Source: Acidimicrobiia bacterium (lineage in GTDB: Bacteria > Actinomycetota > Acidimicrobiia > Spongiisociales > UBA5794). Taken from it: 32,988 nt of DNA. Location of the stretch: contig JASJAX010000026.1 in NCBI GenBank assembly GCA_030066755.1, positions 1 through 32,988 on the forward strand, given 5' to 3'. Shown here one piece after another: positions 15,368-22,650 of this stretch. Both the position numbers and the translations under genes were made by a program. Position 1 is the stretch's first letter. Every line of letters starts with the position of its first letter. The notes under the pieces were generated by a model. The model saw only the letters and a list, made by a program, of their open reading frames with translations. It made no database searches and was not told where the DNA came from.

Positions 15368-16193
15368 CCTCGACGGGGCCTTCGGGCGCCGGCGGGGCCT
15401 GAAGGGGAGGCTTCGGCCGAACCGGAGGGAGTCCTACGGGGAGGCTTCGGCTGAACCGGAGGGCAGCGGCAACGCTTGCGTTGCCGGCCTCGGAAGGGCT
15501 TCGGCCCGGAGGAGGCATGTCCGGAGGACCCGGTTACCGGGCCACCACGGAGACGGCTTCGGCCGCCGACGGGGTGGACACCAAAGGACCGCCCACGACG
15601 GGACCGTTTCGGCGGACCTGGAGCGGGCAAACCGGCCGCAGTCGAAAGGCAGCGGCAGCTCTGGAGAGGGCCTCGGTTCTCGAAGGAGTACCGGAAGGGG
15701 CTTCGGCCCCGGATGGACTGTCCGAGCGAGCTTCGGCTGGCTGCGGACCGGTGCGGCGGCGCACCGAACGTACGACCGGGAAACCGGACGAGCGGGAGGA
15801 AGCCGGCGGACCAACCCCGAAGGGGAGGCTTCGGCCAAACCGGAGGGACGTGGAAACGGCCGAGAGGTCGGGACCACACGCCCGAGGCGGTCTTCTAGGC
15901 GGCCGCAACGGGAACGCCCGCCTCACGGCGGGTACCGCCAACGGGGCCTCGGCTCCGGGAAGCGGATGGCCTGACGGGCCCGGCCCCCTCTGGGGGGCGC
16001 CGACGGTGACTTCGGTTGGCGTCGAGGGAACGAAAGGCCGCCCCGAAAGGGACGGTTTCGGCCGGACCTGACGGGATCGGAGTGGCGACACTTCGAGACC
16101 GCCACGCCGACGGCAGCCGCAAGGCACCGCCGACGGCAGGCAACTGAGAACCCCGAGAGGGCCGAGCTCACGCAAAGCTCCCTCGGGGTTTCT
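15368..16193 (+). ncRNA. Long hairpin-dense noncoding RNA A (about 825 nt), unknown class
   Basis: The stretch lies between a recognisable promoter and a strong intrinsic terminator on the same strand and has no credible reading frame. It is packed with short GC stems closed by UUCG, GAAA and GCAA-type loops; I count about eleven TTCGG loops, for example GGGGCTTCGGCCCC near 15700. A 23-nt unit, GAGGCTTCGG...AACCGGAGGG, occurs at 15407-15429, 15441-15463 and 15825-15847. The open frames crossing it on both strands are all low-complexity R/G/P/A-rich. RNA B at 18260 shares promoter design and terminator. It does not show tmRNA, RNase P, SRP, 6S or intron landmarks that I can recognise. Ends are approximate. 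Confidence 0.6.
16149..16193 (+). terminator. Intrinsic terminator of RNA A
   Basis: AACCCCGA-GA-GGG pairs with CCC-TCGGGGTT, with an inner GAGCT/AGCTC stem, followed by TTTCTC. The outer stem sequence is identical to that of the terminator at 18473. On the minus strand it lies 43 bp past the kinase-like gene, so it may serve both directions. Confidence 0.8.
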
Positions 16194-16235
16194 CGCGTCC
16201 GGCGGGGCGCGCGGAATCGACGCTCAACCGGGTCG

Positions 16236-17306
16236 TCACCCGCGATTACGCAAGGCGCGCTGCACTTCGTCGGTTGGATAGACCGCGTGGCGATCTTCGA
16301 AGCGAAGACGCCGATAGAAGTCGTTGATGATCGCGGCGACCGGCGCGTTTCGCCGAACGAGGCCTGTCGCTGATGGCCCGAGGTGTTCTATCCCGTCAGA
16401 ATTGCCGTCGCGTACCTGTCGGATTCGCTCGTCTCGCGTCTGCCAGTCCTGCGCGTCGGTCAAGGTGGAGATGGTCCAGTCGACGAGTCGGGTCAACGCG
16501 TGACATCGGTCGTGCGTCGCGTTGGCTACGACGAATCGCCTTTCCGAGTCGGACAGCTGGAAGCGAGGCGACGACGCGAGGCCGAAGTCAGCGAAGTAGA
16601 CACGGTTTCCGTCGGTGAGCATGTTGCCGAGATGCGCGTCGAAGTGGAGCAACTCCGCCAGTTCCAGCTCGCCGAGCCCCGAGAGTAGGCCGTTCTCCAC
16701 GACCTCAATGGCCGCGTCCGCAGCGTCAACCCCGAGAGCTGCCTGCGCATCGAGCCAGCTAGGCAACGCCGTTGGGATGTGCTCGAAGAACAGAAGCACG
16801 GTCGCCGGGGCGTTGGCCATGGCGTCGAGGCGGTTCGCCACCGCAGGTGCACCGTTCCAGTAGTCGCCGACCTCTGCCACCACCGCGTCGAAGGCTGTTG
16901 ACGCCAGCGGATCCTCCTGGACGCGCCAGTGATACAGGATGGGAAAGGACTCGGCACGGCCATCCAGGACCAGCCGGGTTGCCCTCTCGTTGGCGGCGAC
17001 CTCGCGCCACGCACCGAATCCCGGCGACGCGATCCCGTAGTGACACGCCATCGGGAGATCGAAGAGGTTTGCGGTCGACCGAAGGCCCTGCCGTGTCAGC
17101 TCGGACTGAGTCAGCGGCACACGTTTCACAAACACTGGTACGTCCGCGATCTCCGTCAGTTCCCGGACTCCCCCGATACCAGAACCAAGGGGCTCGGATC
17201 GATCAAGGAGGCTCGCCACCTCGTCATCCGAGAGCCGCTCGAGAACGCCGGACACGGTGTTGTGACGACGGCGGCGAGCCGTGGTCGTGCTATGAGGATC
17301 CGGCAT
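16236..17306 (-). CDS. Kinase-fold protein (protein kinase/aminoglycoside phosphotransferase-like)
   Basis: 356 residues from the ATG at 17306; a GTG at 17318 is an alternative. The motif LLHFDAHLGNMLTDGNRVYF followed by ADFGLA carries the catalytic HxD...N loop and the DFG metal-binding motif of the protein-kinase-like fold. The N-lobe has GSGIGGVRELTEIADVPVFV with VFVKRV as the probable ATP-binding Lys strand. A protein Ser/Thr kinase and a small-molecule phosphotransferase are both possible; the HFDAHLGN form is closer to the latter or to divergent actinobacterial kinases. No membrane segment is seen. It is divergent from the TipA-like regulator, 93 bp apart. Confidence 0.7.
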   Translation of the reverse strand: MPDPHSTTTARRRRHNTVSGVLERLSDDEVASLLDRSEPLGSGIGGVRELTEIADVPVFVKRVPLTQSELTRQGLRSTANLFDLPMACHYGIASPGFGAWREVAANERATRLVLDGRAESFPILYHWRVQEDPLASTAFDAVVAEVGDYWNGAPAVANRLDAMANAPATVLLFFEHIPTALPSWLDAQAALGVDAADAAIEVVENGLLSGLGELELAELLHFDAHLGNMLTDGNRVYFADFGLASSPRFQLSDSERRFVVANATHDRCHALTRLVDWTISTLTDAQDWQTRDERIRQVRDGNSDGIEHLGPSATGLVRRNAPVAAIINDFYRRLRFEDRHAVYPTDEVQRALRNRG

Positions 17307-17347
17307 CACCGAGATCACGGTACACCGGTCCGTCTGCCGGCCTGCCC

Positions 17348-17378
17348 TTGACTCTCACGTTACGTTAGGGTTTATCGT
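17348..17378 (+). promoter_or_regulatory. MerR-type promoter with 19-bp spacer and operator palindrome
   Basis: TTGACT (17348-17353), exactly 19 bp, then TATCGT (17373-17378). The spacer holds an imperfect palindrome CTCACGTTACGTTAG (17354-17368; 12 of 15 positions symmetric). Overlong spacers with a central dyad are the hallmark of promoters activated by MerR/TipA proteins through DNA untwisting. It drives the TipA-like gene itself, so autoactivation is likely. Confidence 0.75.
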
Positions 17379-17399
17379 CGTGGCGACGGAGGTGGTCCG

Positions 17400-18158
17400 A
17401 TGGCCCACACAGTGAGTGAAGTTGCCCGGTTGGCGGGGGTGAGCGTGCGGACGCTGCATCACTATGACGACGTCGGGTTGCTGTCGCCGAGCTCGCGAAG
17501 CGAGTCCGGATACCGGCTCTATCACCACACCGACCTGGAGCGGCTCCACGAGGTCCTGTTCTTGAGGGAGCTCGGGTTCGCTCTCGACGAGATCCGGCAT
17601 GTGCTGGACGATCCGGGTCACGACCGGTTGGCGTCGTTGCGAGATCAGCGGACGATGATCAACGGGAAGATCGCTCACCTTCGGAGACTCGTCGTATCAC
17701 TGGATGCGGCGATCAACGCACACGAAGAAGGAATCCCCATGAACGAAGACGAGATGTTCGAGGTGTTCGGCGACTTCGATCCGCGCGAGTACGAAGCGGA
17801 GGTAGAAGAACGCTGGTCGGGCGAGCTGCTCGACGAGTCCCGTCGCCGCACCTCGAGCTACACCAAGCAGCAGTGGAAAGCGGCGATGGCCGAGAGTGAA
17901 GCCGTCACGAACGACTTCGCCGCTGCGAAGCGCGCCGGCGACGCGGCGGACAGCGAGGCCGTGATGGCGATTGCCGAGCGACATCGGCTGCAGATCGACC
18001 GATGGTTCTATCCGTGCTCGTATGAGATCCATACCGGCCTTGCCGAGATGTACGTGACCGATGCGCGATTCACGGCTCACTACGAGCAATCGGAGGCAGG
18101 TCTCGCGGCGTACATCCACGATGCCATCAAGGCGAATGCCGCCCGCGCCGGCGGGTGA
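17400..18158 (+). CDS. MerR family regulator with TipAS antibiotic-recognition domain (TipA-like)
   Basis: 252 residues, almost the length of Streptomyces TipAL. Residues 3-70 form the MerR winged helix (TVSEVARLAGVSVRTLHHYD, then ESGYRLY), residues 75-112 the dimerisation coiled coil, and residues 114-252 a TipAS domain including the FYPCSYEIHTGLAEMYV segment. Cys206 sits where TipAS proteins carry the cysteine that captures thiopeptides. GGAGG precedes the ATG at 17400. An internal ATG at residue 114 has its own Shine-Dalgarno, see separate entry. It probably activates its own promoter when bound by an amphiphilic or peptide drug. No obvious efflux gene is adjacent, though the divergent kinase-like gene could be a target. 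Confidence 0.9.
   Translation: MAHTVSEVARLAGVSVRTLHHYDDVGLLSPSSRSESGYRLYHHTDLERLHEVLFLRELGFALDEIRHVLDDPGHDRLASLRDQRTMINGKIAHLRRLVVSLDAAINAHEEGIPMNEDEMFEVFGDFDPREYEAEVEERWSGELLDESRRRTSSYTKQQWKAAMAESEAVTNDFAAAKRAGDAADSEAVMAIAERHRLQIDRWFYPCSYEIHTGLAEMYVTDARFTAHYEQSEAGLAAYIHDAIKANAARAGG
17727..17741 (+). promoter_or_regulatory. Internal ribosome binding site and start for a stand-alone TipAS domain
   Basis: AGAAGGA is followed after 6 nt by ATG (17739-17741), in frame at codon 114, exactly at the start of the ligand-binding domain. It would produce a 139-residue drug-binding protein without DNA-binding domain, like the known TipAS product of Streptomyces tipA. Confidence 0.55.
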
Positions 18159-18179
18159 TCGGGCACGTCGAATGCACGT

Positions 18180-18253
18180 CGCGAAACATCGAGCTGAGAC
18201 GCGAAAACTCTCCACGGATTCCGCTTGACCCTGTCGGTTGCGGCGAATACGTT
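18180..18253 (+). promoter_or_regulatory. Promoter with two CGCGAAA boxes, upstream of RNA B
   Basis: CGCGAAA at 18180-18186 and CGCGAAAACT at 18200-18209 (20 bp apart), a 15-bp gap, TTGACC (18225-18230), a 17-bp spacer and TACGTT (18248-18253). Same layout as 15287-15361. Confidence 0.7.
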
Positions 18254-18259
18254 TCATAG

Positions 18260-18516
18260 CGTCGCTGGAACGGGCAACCGGAACGGCGGCGGGCGGCCCG
18301 CAAGGGTCGCAGGCCCGGAAGGGTCGCCCGGCCGCAAGGCTGGGGGACTGGTCTCCTCGGAGATCCCGGAGCCGGGTCTTCGGGCTCGGGTTCGGACCGG
18401 AAGGGCCACCCGAAACGGGCTTCGGCCCGGGTCGGGCGGTCGTCCAGCCGAAAGGCGGGATGGCCCAGGGACAACCCCGAGAGGGCAGCGCTTCGGTGAG
18501 GCTCCCTCGGGGTTTC
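18260..18516 (+). ncRNA. Hairpin-dense noncoding RNA B (about 255 nt), paralogue of RNA A
   Basis: Bounded by the promoter at 18180-18253 and the terminator at 18473-18516. Dominated by short GC stems with UUCG, GCAA and GAAA loops (for example CCCGAAACGGGCTTCGGCCC near 18412). It shares promoter layout, loop types, the AACCGGA motif and the terminator with the RNA at 15368-16193 but is less than a third as long and lacks the 23-nt repeated unit. No coding frame with normal composition crosses it. Function unknown. Confidence 0.6.
18473..18516 (+). terminator. Intrinsic terminator of RNA B
   Basis: AACCCCGA-GA-GGG, an inner CAGCGCTTCGGTGAGG part, then CCC-TCGGGGTTT. The outer stem is the same as at 16149, and CGCGTCC follows in both. 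Confidence 0.8.
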
Positions 18517-18523
18517 CCGCGTC

Positions 18524-18773
18524 CCGGCGCCTTCGGCGCCGGAGTACTGAGTAGCGAGTATTGAGTAGCGAGAGACCGAGTTGCCTGAGGGCAACTCGAA
18601 CGTGTCGCCGAAGGCGGCACGCCCCCTCAGACACCCCCCACGGTGGCTCGCTTCGCAACCGACGAGTCAGCGGCGCTTGGGACGCGTTCAACCCGGGTGG
18701 TTGCGGTCTCGGTACTGAGTACTCGGTACTCGGTACTGCGGCCGTAAGGCCGCCGGCAACCCGCCCCGAGACC
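18524..18773. repeat. Intergenic heptad-hairpin repeat, copy B (divergent pair)
   Basis: Left half, inverted: hairpin CCGGCGCC-TTC-GGCGCCGG (18524-18542), four heptads (AGTACTG, AGTAGCG, AGTATTG, AGTAGCG) and GAGACC (18572-18577). Centre: hairpins GAGTTGCC-TGAG-GGCAACTC (18578-18597) and GTGTCGCC-GAA-GGCGGCAC (18602-18620), then the tag GCCCCCTCAGACACCCCCCA (18621-18640). Right half, direct: GGTCTC (18705-18710), heptads CGGTACT, GAGTACT, CGGTACT, CGGTACT (18710-18737), hairpin GCGGCC-GTAA-GGCCGC (18738-18753) and GAGACC (18768-18773). It ends 9 bp before the -10 of the next gene. Confidence 0.85.
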
Positions 18774-18782
18774 CCAATGTCG

Positions 18783-18788
18783 TAAACT
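18783..18788 (+). promoter_or_regulatory. -10 element of a probable leaderless PH-domain gene
   Basis: TAAACT ends 7 nt before the ATG at 18796; no Shine-Dalgarno is present. Confidence 0.45.
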
Positions 18789-18795
18789 CAGCGCT

Positions 18796-19419
18796 ATGTC
18801 CTATCCCGAGAAGTTCCTGACTGAGGGTGAGCAGGTCGTCACGCAGTTCCGGCCGCATTGGCGACTGCTCGTGATTCCGGTTCTGTGGGTGATTGCGGCG
18901 ATCGCAGCGATCATCCTGGCCTATCAGGTGATCCCCGGTGAGGGAGCCATCGACCTCGTGATCACGCTTGCGGTGATCGTTGCGCTCGTGCCGCTCGCCG
19001 TCGTGCCGTTCGTCAAGTACTGGTTCACGGCGTATGTGTTGACCAACGAGCGGTTGATCACGCGCAGCGGCGTGATCGCCCGCAGCGGCATCGAGATTCC
19101 CCTGGACAACATCACGAACGTGGTGTTCAACCAATCGATCCTCGAGCGCCTCCTCAAATCGGGTGACCTGCTCATCGAGTCGGCGGGGGAGAGCGGCCAG
19201 AGCCGCTTCTCCGACATCCCCGAACCAGAGGCGTTTCAGTCGCTGCTCTACAAGGTCCGAGAGGATCGTGAGGACGCCCACCGTGCGAGGGCGGCCATGC
19301 CGACGCCCGGCGGTGATGCCACGGAACGGCTGGAGCGACTGGCCAGGTTGCACGCCGACGGTGTCATCTCCGACGAGGAATACGAAGAGAAGCGCCGCGA
19401 GCTCCTCGACGAGATCTGA
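18796..19419 (+). CDS. PH (bPH2/YdbT-like) membrane protein with SHOCT domain
   Basis: 207 residues. Two membrane helices (about 24-43 and 52-76) are followed by a bacterial PH domain starting YWFTAYVLTNERLITRSGVI and including IPLDNITNVVFNQSILERLL. A C-terminal SHOCT motif, LERLARLHADGVISDEEYEE, ends the protein. Bacterial PH-like proteins with this layout are membrane anchored; their partners are mostly unknown. The ATG at 18796 is probably leaderless. The downstream DgkA-like gene begins 3 bp after the stop, so the two are probably co-transcribed and may both act at the cytoplasmic membrane. Confidence 0.88.
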   Translation: MSYPEKFLTEGEQVVTQFRPHWRLLVIPVLWVIAAIAAIILAYQVIPGEGAIDLVITLAVIVALVPLAVVPFVKYWFTAYVLTNERLITRSGVIARSGIEIPLDNITNVVFNQSILERLLKSGDLLIESAGESGQSRFSDIPEPEAFQSLLYKVREDREDAHRARAAMPTPGGDATERLERLARLHADGVISDEEYEEKRRELLDEI

Positions 19420-19421
19420 CT

Positions 19422-19856
19422 GTGGCTACGTCACGGCGGTCTCGCAAGGTCCTGACCGAGACCATGCAGATCGACCCTGCCCAGCATGCTGCCGTGACGA
19501 GCGACGGACGCTGGACGAGCTTCCTGCATGCGCTCGCCGGGATCCTGTATGCGCTTCGCCATCAACGCAACACCTGGATCATGGGCTCTGCGACGGTCGT
19601 CGTCGTCGGCGTTGCGATCTGGGCTGGGGTGAGCCGCCTCGAGTGGGCGTTGCTCGTCGTGACCATCGGGATGGTGTGGGTGGCCGAGTTCCTCAACTCG
19701 GCGGTCGAGGCAGCCGTCGACGTAGCGTCGCCACAACACCACCCGATGGCCAAGGTCGCCAAGGACGTTGCCGCCGGGGCCGTCCTGACCGCATCGGTCA
19801 TTGCGCTCATCGTCGGCTTGGTCGTGCTCGGCCCGGCGGTCGCAGACCGGCTCTGA
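19422..19856 (+). CDS. Diacylglycerol kinase/undecaprenol kinase family protein (DgkA-like)
   Basis: 144 residues from a GTG. The family core is clear: WVAEFLNSAVEAAVDVASPQ carries the E-x3-N-x-A-x-E signature of prokaryotic DgkA, followed by HPMAKVAKDVAAGAVL and a last membrane helix. Three membrane segments are expected and found. Gram-positive members phosphorylate undecaprenol, recycling the lipid carrier of cell wall synthesis; diacylglycerol is the proteobacterial substrate. An N-terminal extension of about 30 residues precedes the usual start, and an ATG at codon 15 is possible. Substrate assignment is inference. Confidence 0.85.
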   Translation: MATSRRSRKVLTETMQIDPAQHAAVTSDGRWTSFLHALAGILYALRHQRNTWIMGSATVVVVGVAIWAGVSRLEWALLVVTIGMVWVAEFLNSAVEAAVDVASPQHHPMAKVAKDVAAGAVLTASVIALIVGLVVLGPAVADRL

Positions 19857-19868
19857 CGCCGGAAAGCG

Positions 19869-20237
19869 CTACTCGGCCTCGTCGCGGGGTCCGAGGACCT
19901 CGTAGACGTTCCCGTCGGGCCCACGGAAGTGCTGCCACCGTAGGTGGTCGTTCGCATCGCCTGTCCCGATCAGTTCGACGCCCGCTTCAACCAGTCGCTG
20001 CAGCGCAGTCGCGAAGTCGTCGACCATGAAGCCGATCACGGGCCCGTCACCGAAGAACGTGTGATCGACGTCCCGATCGTCGTAGATCTGGATTTCCGCA
20101 CCGTCGTCGAGCTCGAACCACGTGACGCCTTCCGACTCGTGAGTCGTGCGCATGTTGAGGACGGATCCGAACAAGTCGTTCAGTTCTGCGAACGCCGGTG
20201 TCCTCACGCCCATCCAGACGACGCCGGTGACCTTCAC
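19869..20237 (-). CDS. VOC (glyoxalase/bleomycin-resistance fold) family protein
   Basis: 122 residues. MKVTGVVWMGVRTPAFAELN and the central GPVIGFMVDDFATALQRLVE strand-helix unit, with RGPDGNVYEVLGPRD at the end, fit a VOC protein with the D-G-N-x-Y-E signature. The GTG start overlaps the stop of the RNA methyltransferase gene (GTGA), making it the last gene of that minus-strand cluster. The Glu in YEVLG could be a metal ligand. Substrate unknown. Confidence 0.85.
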   Translation of the reverse strand: MKVTGVVWMGVRTPAFAELNDLFGSVLNMRTTHESEGVTWFELDDGAEIQIYDDRDVDHTFFGDGPVIGFMVDDFATALQRLVEAGVELIGTGDANDHLRWQHFRGPDGNVYEVLGPRDEAE

Positions 20238-21451
20238 TCCTCGTCACCACGGACGAATCTGGCCACTGCTTCGATGTGGAACGTCTGGGGGAACAGATCG
20301 ACCGGGGCGACCCAGTCGAGTCGGTATCCCCGCTCGCCGAGATACTTCGTGTCTCGGGCGAGCGCAGCCGGGTCACAAGCCACGTATGCGATCGTGCGTG
20401 GCATGGCGGCCGTCACCGCATCGACACCCCCGATACCCAGTCCGTCCCTCGTTGGGTCGACCACCGCCAGGTCCCAGTACTCGTCCAGTCGTTCGGCAAT
20501 CTCCTCGAATGCCCCTTTGACGATGCGATGGTCGGCGACGTCCGATCGGGTGAGATTCGAGTCCAGGTCGCTGACGGCCATCGGACTGATCTCGACGGCC
20601 AATACACGTGCCGCCGCACGACCAACGGTCGCCCCGAACAGCCCCCCGCCGGCGTACGCGTCGAGCAACGTGTCCTCCGGCTCGGGTTGCAGTGCCTCAT
20701 CCACAAGATTGACGAGGGTTGATGCGCCGGCCGTGTTGTTCTGGAAGAACGTTCCGCCGGTGATACGGAGCCGAACGCCGTCGATCTCCTCGTGAATCGT
20801 TCCGGCGCCCTTGACGACGGTCAGACCTTGTCGGGTCCGATGCGCCACGGAAGATCCCCACGACTCGGCGTCTGCAGGTACCTCGCCCTCCAGGATGACG
20901 AGCTTCTCGCCGGTAGTGACGCCGGCGCGCAGGATCAAGCGGCGGACCCCACTGAGGTCACCGAGGTTCTCGAACACCGGCTCGAGGATGGGATGCAGCA
21001 GATGGCACTCGTCGAGCGGAACGAGCTCCTTGGACCGCTGGCGGTGCATGGCGGGCCGACCATCAACCACTCGGAAGTCCATCCGATTGCGATACCGATA
21101 GGGATCGCCAACGGCCACGGTCGGTCCGACCGGCGGGTCATCGAGCTTGCCGAGATGCCGCAGCTGGCCGGCGATGATCGATCGTTTCCATTCGAGCTGG
21201 GCGGCGTAGTCGGCGAACTGCCATTGGCAGCCGCCACAGGCGGCGAAGTGGGCGCACGGCGGCACCACCCGCTGCGGCGAAGGCTCGATCACATCGACGA
21301 GTTCGACGCGAGCCCATGACCCCTTGTCGATGACGACACGGCCCTGAACGGTCTCGCCCGGCATGGCACCCGCCACGAAGTGCGCCTTGCCGTACACGCG
21401 GCCGACCGCTTCTCCGCCGTGGGCGATATCGGTTGGGTTGATCTCGATCAC
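20234..21451 (-). CDS. TrmA/RlmD family RNA (uracil-5-)-methyltransferase
   Basis: 405 residues. An N-terminal TRAM domain (about 1-60, DIAHGGEAVGRVYGKAHFVA) is followed by Cys66, Cys72, Cys75 (CAHFAACGGC) and Cys149, the 4Fe-4S ligands of RlmD-type enzymes. The SAM domain has DAYAGGGLFGATVGRAAARV. VVDPTRDGLG and YVACDPAALARD place the nucleophile at Cys359, and the Glu in FHIEAV is the catalytic base. It methylates U at C5 in 23S rRNA or tRNA; which one cannot be told from sequence. It lies 29 bp after the ABC exporter genes on the same strand. Confidence 0.92.
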   Translation of the reverse strand: MIEINPTDIAHGGEAVGRVYGKAHFVAGAMPGETVQGRVVIDKGSWARVELVDVIEPSPQRVVPPCAHFAACGGCQWQFADYAAQLEWKRSIIAGQLRHLGKLDDPPVGPTVAVGDPYRYRNRMDFRVVDGRPAMHRQRSKELVPLDECHLLHPILEPVFENLGDLSGVRRLILRAGVTTGEKLVILEGEVPADAESWGSSVAHRTRQGLTVVKGAGTIHEEIDGVRLRITGGTFFQNNTAGASTLVNLVDEALQPEPEDTLLDAYAGGGLFGATVGRAAARVLAVEISPMAVSDLDSNLTRSDVADHRIVKGAFEEIAERLDEYWDLAVVDPTRDGLGIGGVDAVTAAMPRTIAYVACDPAALARDTKYLGERGYRLDWVAPVDLFPQTFHIEAVARFVRGDEE

Positions 21452-21480
21452 CGGGGCACGTTACTGCGACGGGATCGGGG

Positions 21481-22650
21481 TCAGCGCGTCAGGACGACGC
21501 GCAGCCGCCAGATCGCAAGTGCGTAGAAGACCACGGCATACCCGACGAGGATCAGCAGGAATACGGCAATGTCGGTGAAGGTGCCGTTGCTGAGCACGAT
21601 CGAGTCAAACGCCTCGAGCCCCCACGCATGCGGTGTGATGTGTGCAACGGTGTAGAGCCCCGGTGCGATCAGCTCGAAGACCTGGAGCGGCATCATGCAC
21701 CCGCCGAGGGCGGCGAGGCCGAGGCCCAGCAGTACACCCATGCCGCCCGCCTGTTCATCGTTCGAGAACACGGCGCCCATCAGCATCGCAGCGCCGCTGC
21801 CGACCAACGAGAACAGCAGCAGGATGACCGTGGCGAGGATCGGGTCACCCCAGTCGACACCGAAGATGAGCCACGTCCCGATCATGATGAACAGCCCCTG
21901 AACGAGGGCCACGGCGAACCGGCCCAGTCCCTCACCGACGAGCACATTCCGCACCTGGGTCGGGGTGGCGATCATGCGTCGGGCGACCCCGAGACGCCGG
22001 GTCTGGATCAGCGCGGATGATCCGGCCAAGGAAGTGAGGAACACGAACAGCAGCAGCTGGGTCTGGGCGCTCGAGTCGAACTGCCCGAGTTCGTCCAGCG
22101 CAAAGGCCTCGCCGACGGCAACGACGTCAACGGAGACGTCTCCGATGAATCCCTCGGTCGCTGTTGCCGTGCTCAGCGCAGCGTCGAACGTCGCCAGGCC
22201 CTCCGATTCGGCGAAGCGGGCGGCCCGAAGCACGACGGCTTGCTGCGTGATCGCCGATTCGACGTTGCTGCGGAGGCTGCTGGCCTCTTGCGCGGATCGG
22301 GCGAGGAACTCGACCGACACCGTCCTGCCCGAACCGATCGCCTCGTCGTAGTCGGCGGGGATGATCACTGCCGCTTCGAGCTCGCCCCGTTCGACGCTGC
22401 GGAGCGCACCCTCGGCCGAGTCGGCTTCGACAACCGCAACGGTTTCGATCGCCTGCAGTCGCGTGACCAGATCCTGCGCCAACGGGTCTTCGGATTCTGC
22501 GATGACGCCGAGCCGGGCCTGGAAGTCACCGCCGAAGGCCGAGCCGAGCACGAGGATGAGCAGCATCGGAAAGATGAAGACGAAGAAGACGTTGCTGCGA
22601 TCGCGCACGAAGCGTTTCAGGTTGACGGCGGCAATCGTGAAGCTCTTCAA
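21481..22650 (-). CDS. ABC-2 type transporter permease (second permease)
   Basis: 389 residues. One N-terminal membrane helix (FVFIFPMLLILVLG, about 23-40), a large extracytoplasmic region of about 140 residues, then five or six helices at the C-terminus, typical of ABC-2 permeases of the DrrB/YhgE type. The TTG start overlaps the stop of the preceding permease gene (TTGA). The segment LLGLGLAALGGCMMPLQVFE is the usual re-entrant loop region. It forms the exporter with the partner permease and the ATPase upstream; the substrate may be a lipid, drug or polymer. Confidence 0.88.
   Translation of the reverse strand: MKSFTIAAVNLKRFVRDRSNVFFVFIFPMLLILVLGSAFGGDFQARLGVIAESEDPLAQDLVTRLQAIETVAVVEADSAEGALRSVERGELEAAVIIPADYDEAIGSGRTVSVEFLARSAQEASSLRSNVESAITQQAVVLRAARFAESEGLATFDAALSTATATEGFIGDVSVDVVAVGEAFALDELGQFDSSAQTQLLLFVFLTSLAGSSALIQTRRLGVARRMIATPTQVRNVLVGEGLGRFAVALVQGLFIMIGTWLIFGVDWGDPILATVILLLFSLVGSGAAMLMGAVFSNDEQAGGMGVLLGLGLAALGGCMMPLQVFELIAPGLYTVAHITPHAWGLEAFDSIVLSNGTFTDIAVFLLILVGYAVVFYALAIWRLRVVLTR

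Noticed and set aside
15151-16175. Several 130-240 codon open frames on both strands over the long RNA
   Set aside because: All are low-complexity R/G/P/A/S-rich translations without Shine-Dalgarno or domain similarity; promoter and terminator fit a noncoding RNA instead.
15368-16193. Known large RNA such as RNase P RNA, tmRNA, SRP RNA, 6S RNA or a group II intron
   Set aside because: I could not find their core motifs (for example the RNase P P4 sequence, a tRNA-like end with CCA, or an intron domain V); only a covariance search would settle this.
18225-18620. Open frames of 110-300 codons across RNA B and the neighbouring repeat
   Set aside because: Low-complexity translations; some run antisense through the regulator gene. 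No start signals.
18543-18737. CRISPR array from the short GTACT repeats
   Set aside because: Units are 7 bp in direct tandem without spacers, and no cas genes are present; the Cas4-like nuclease is next to adnAB, not an array.
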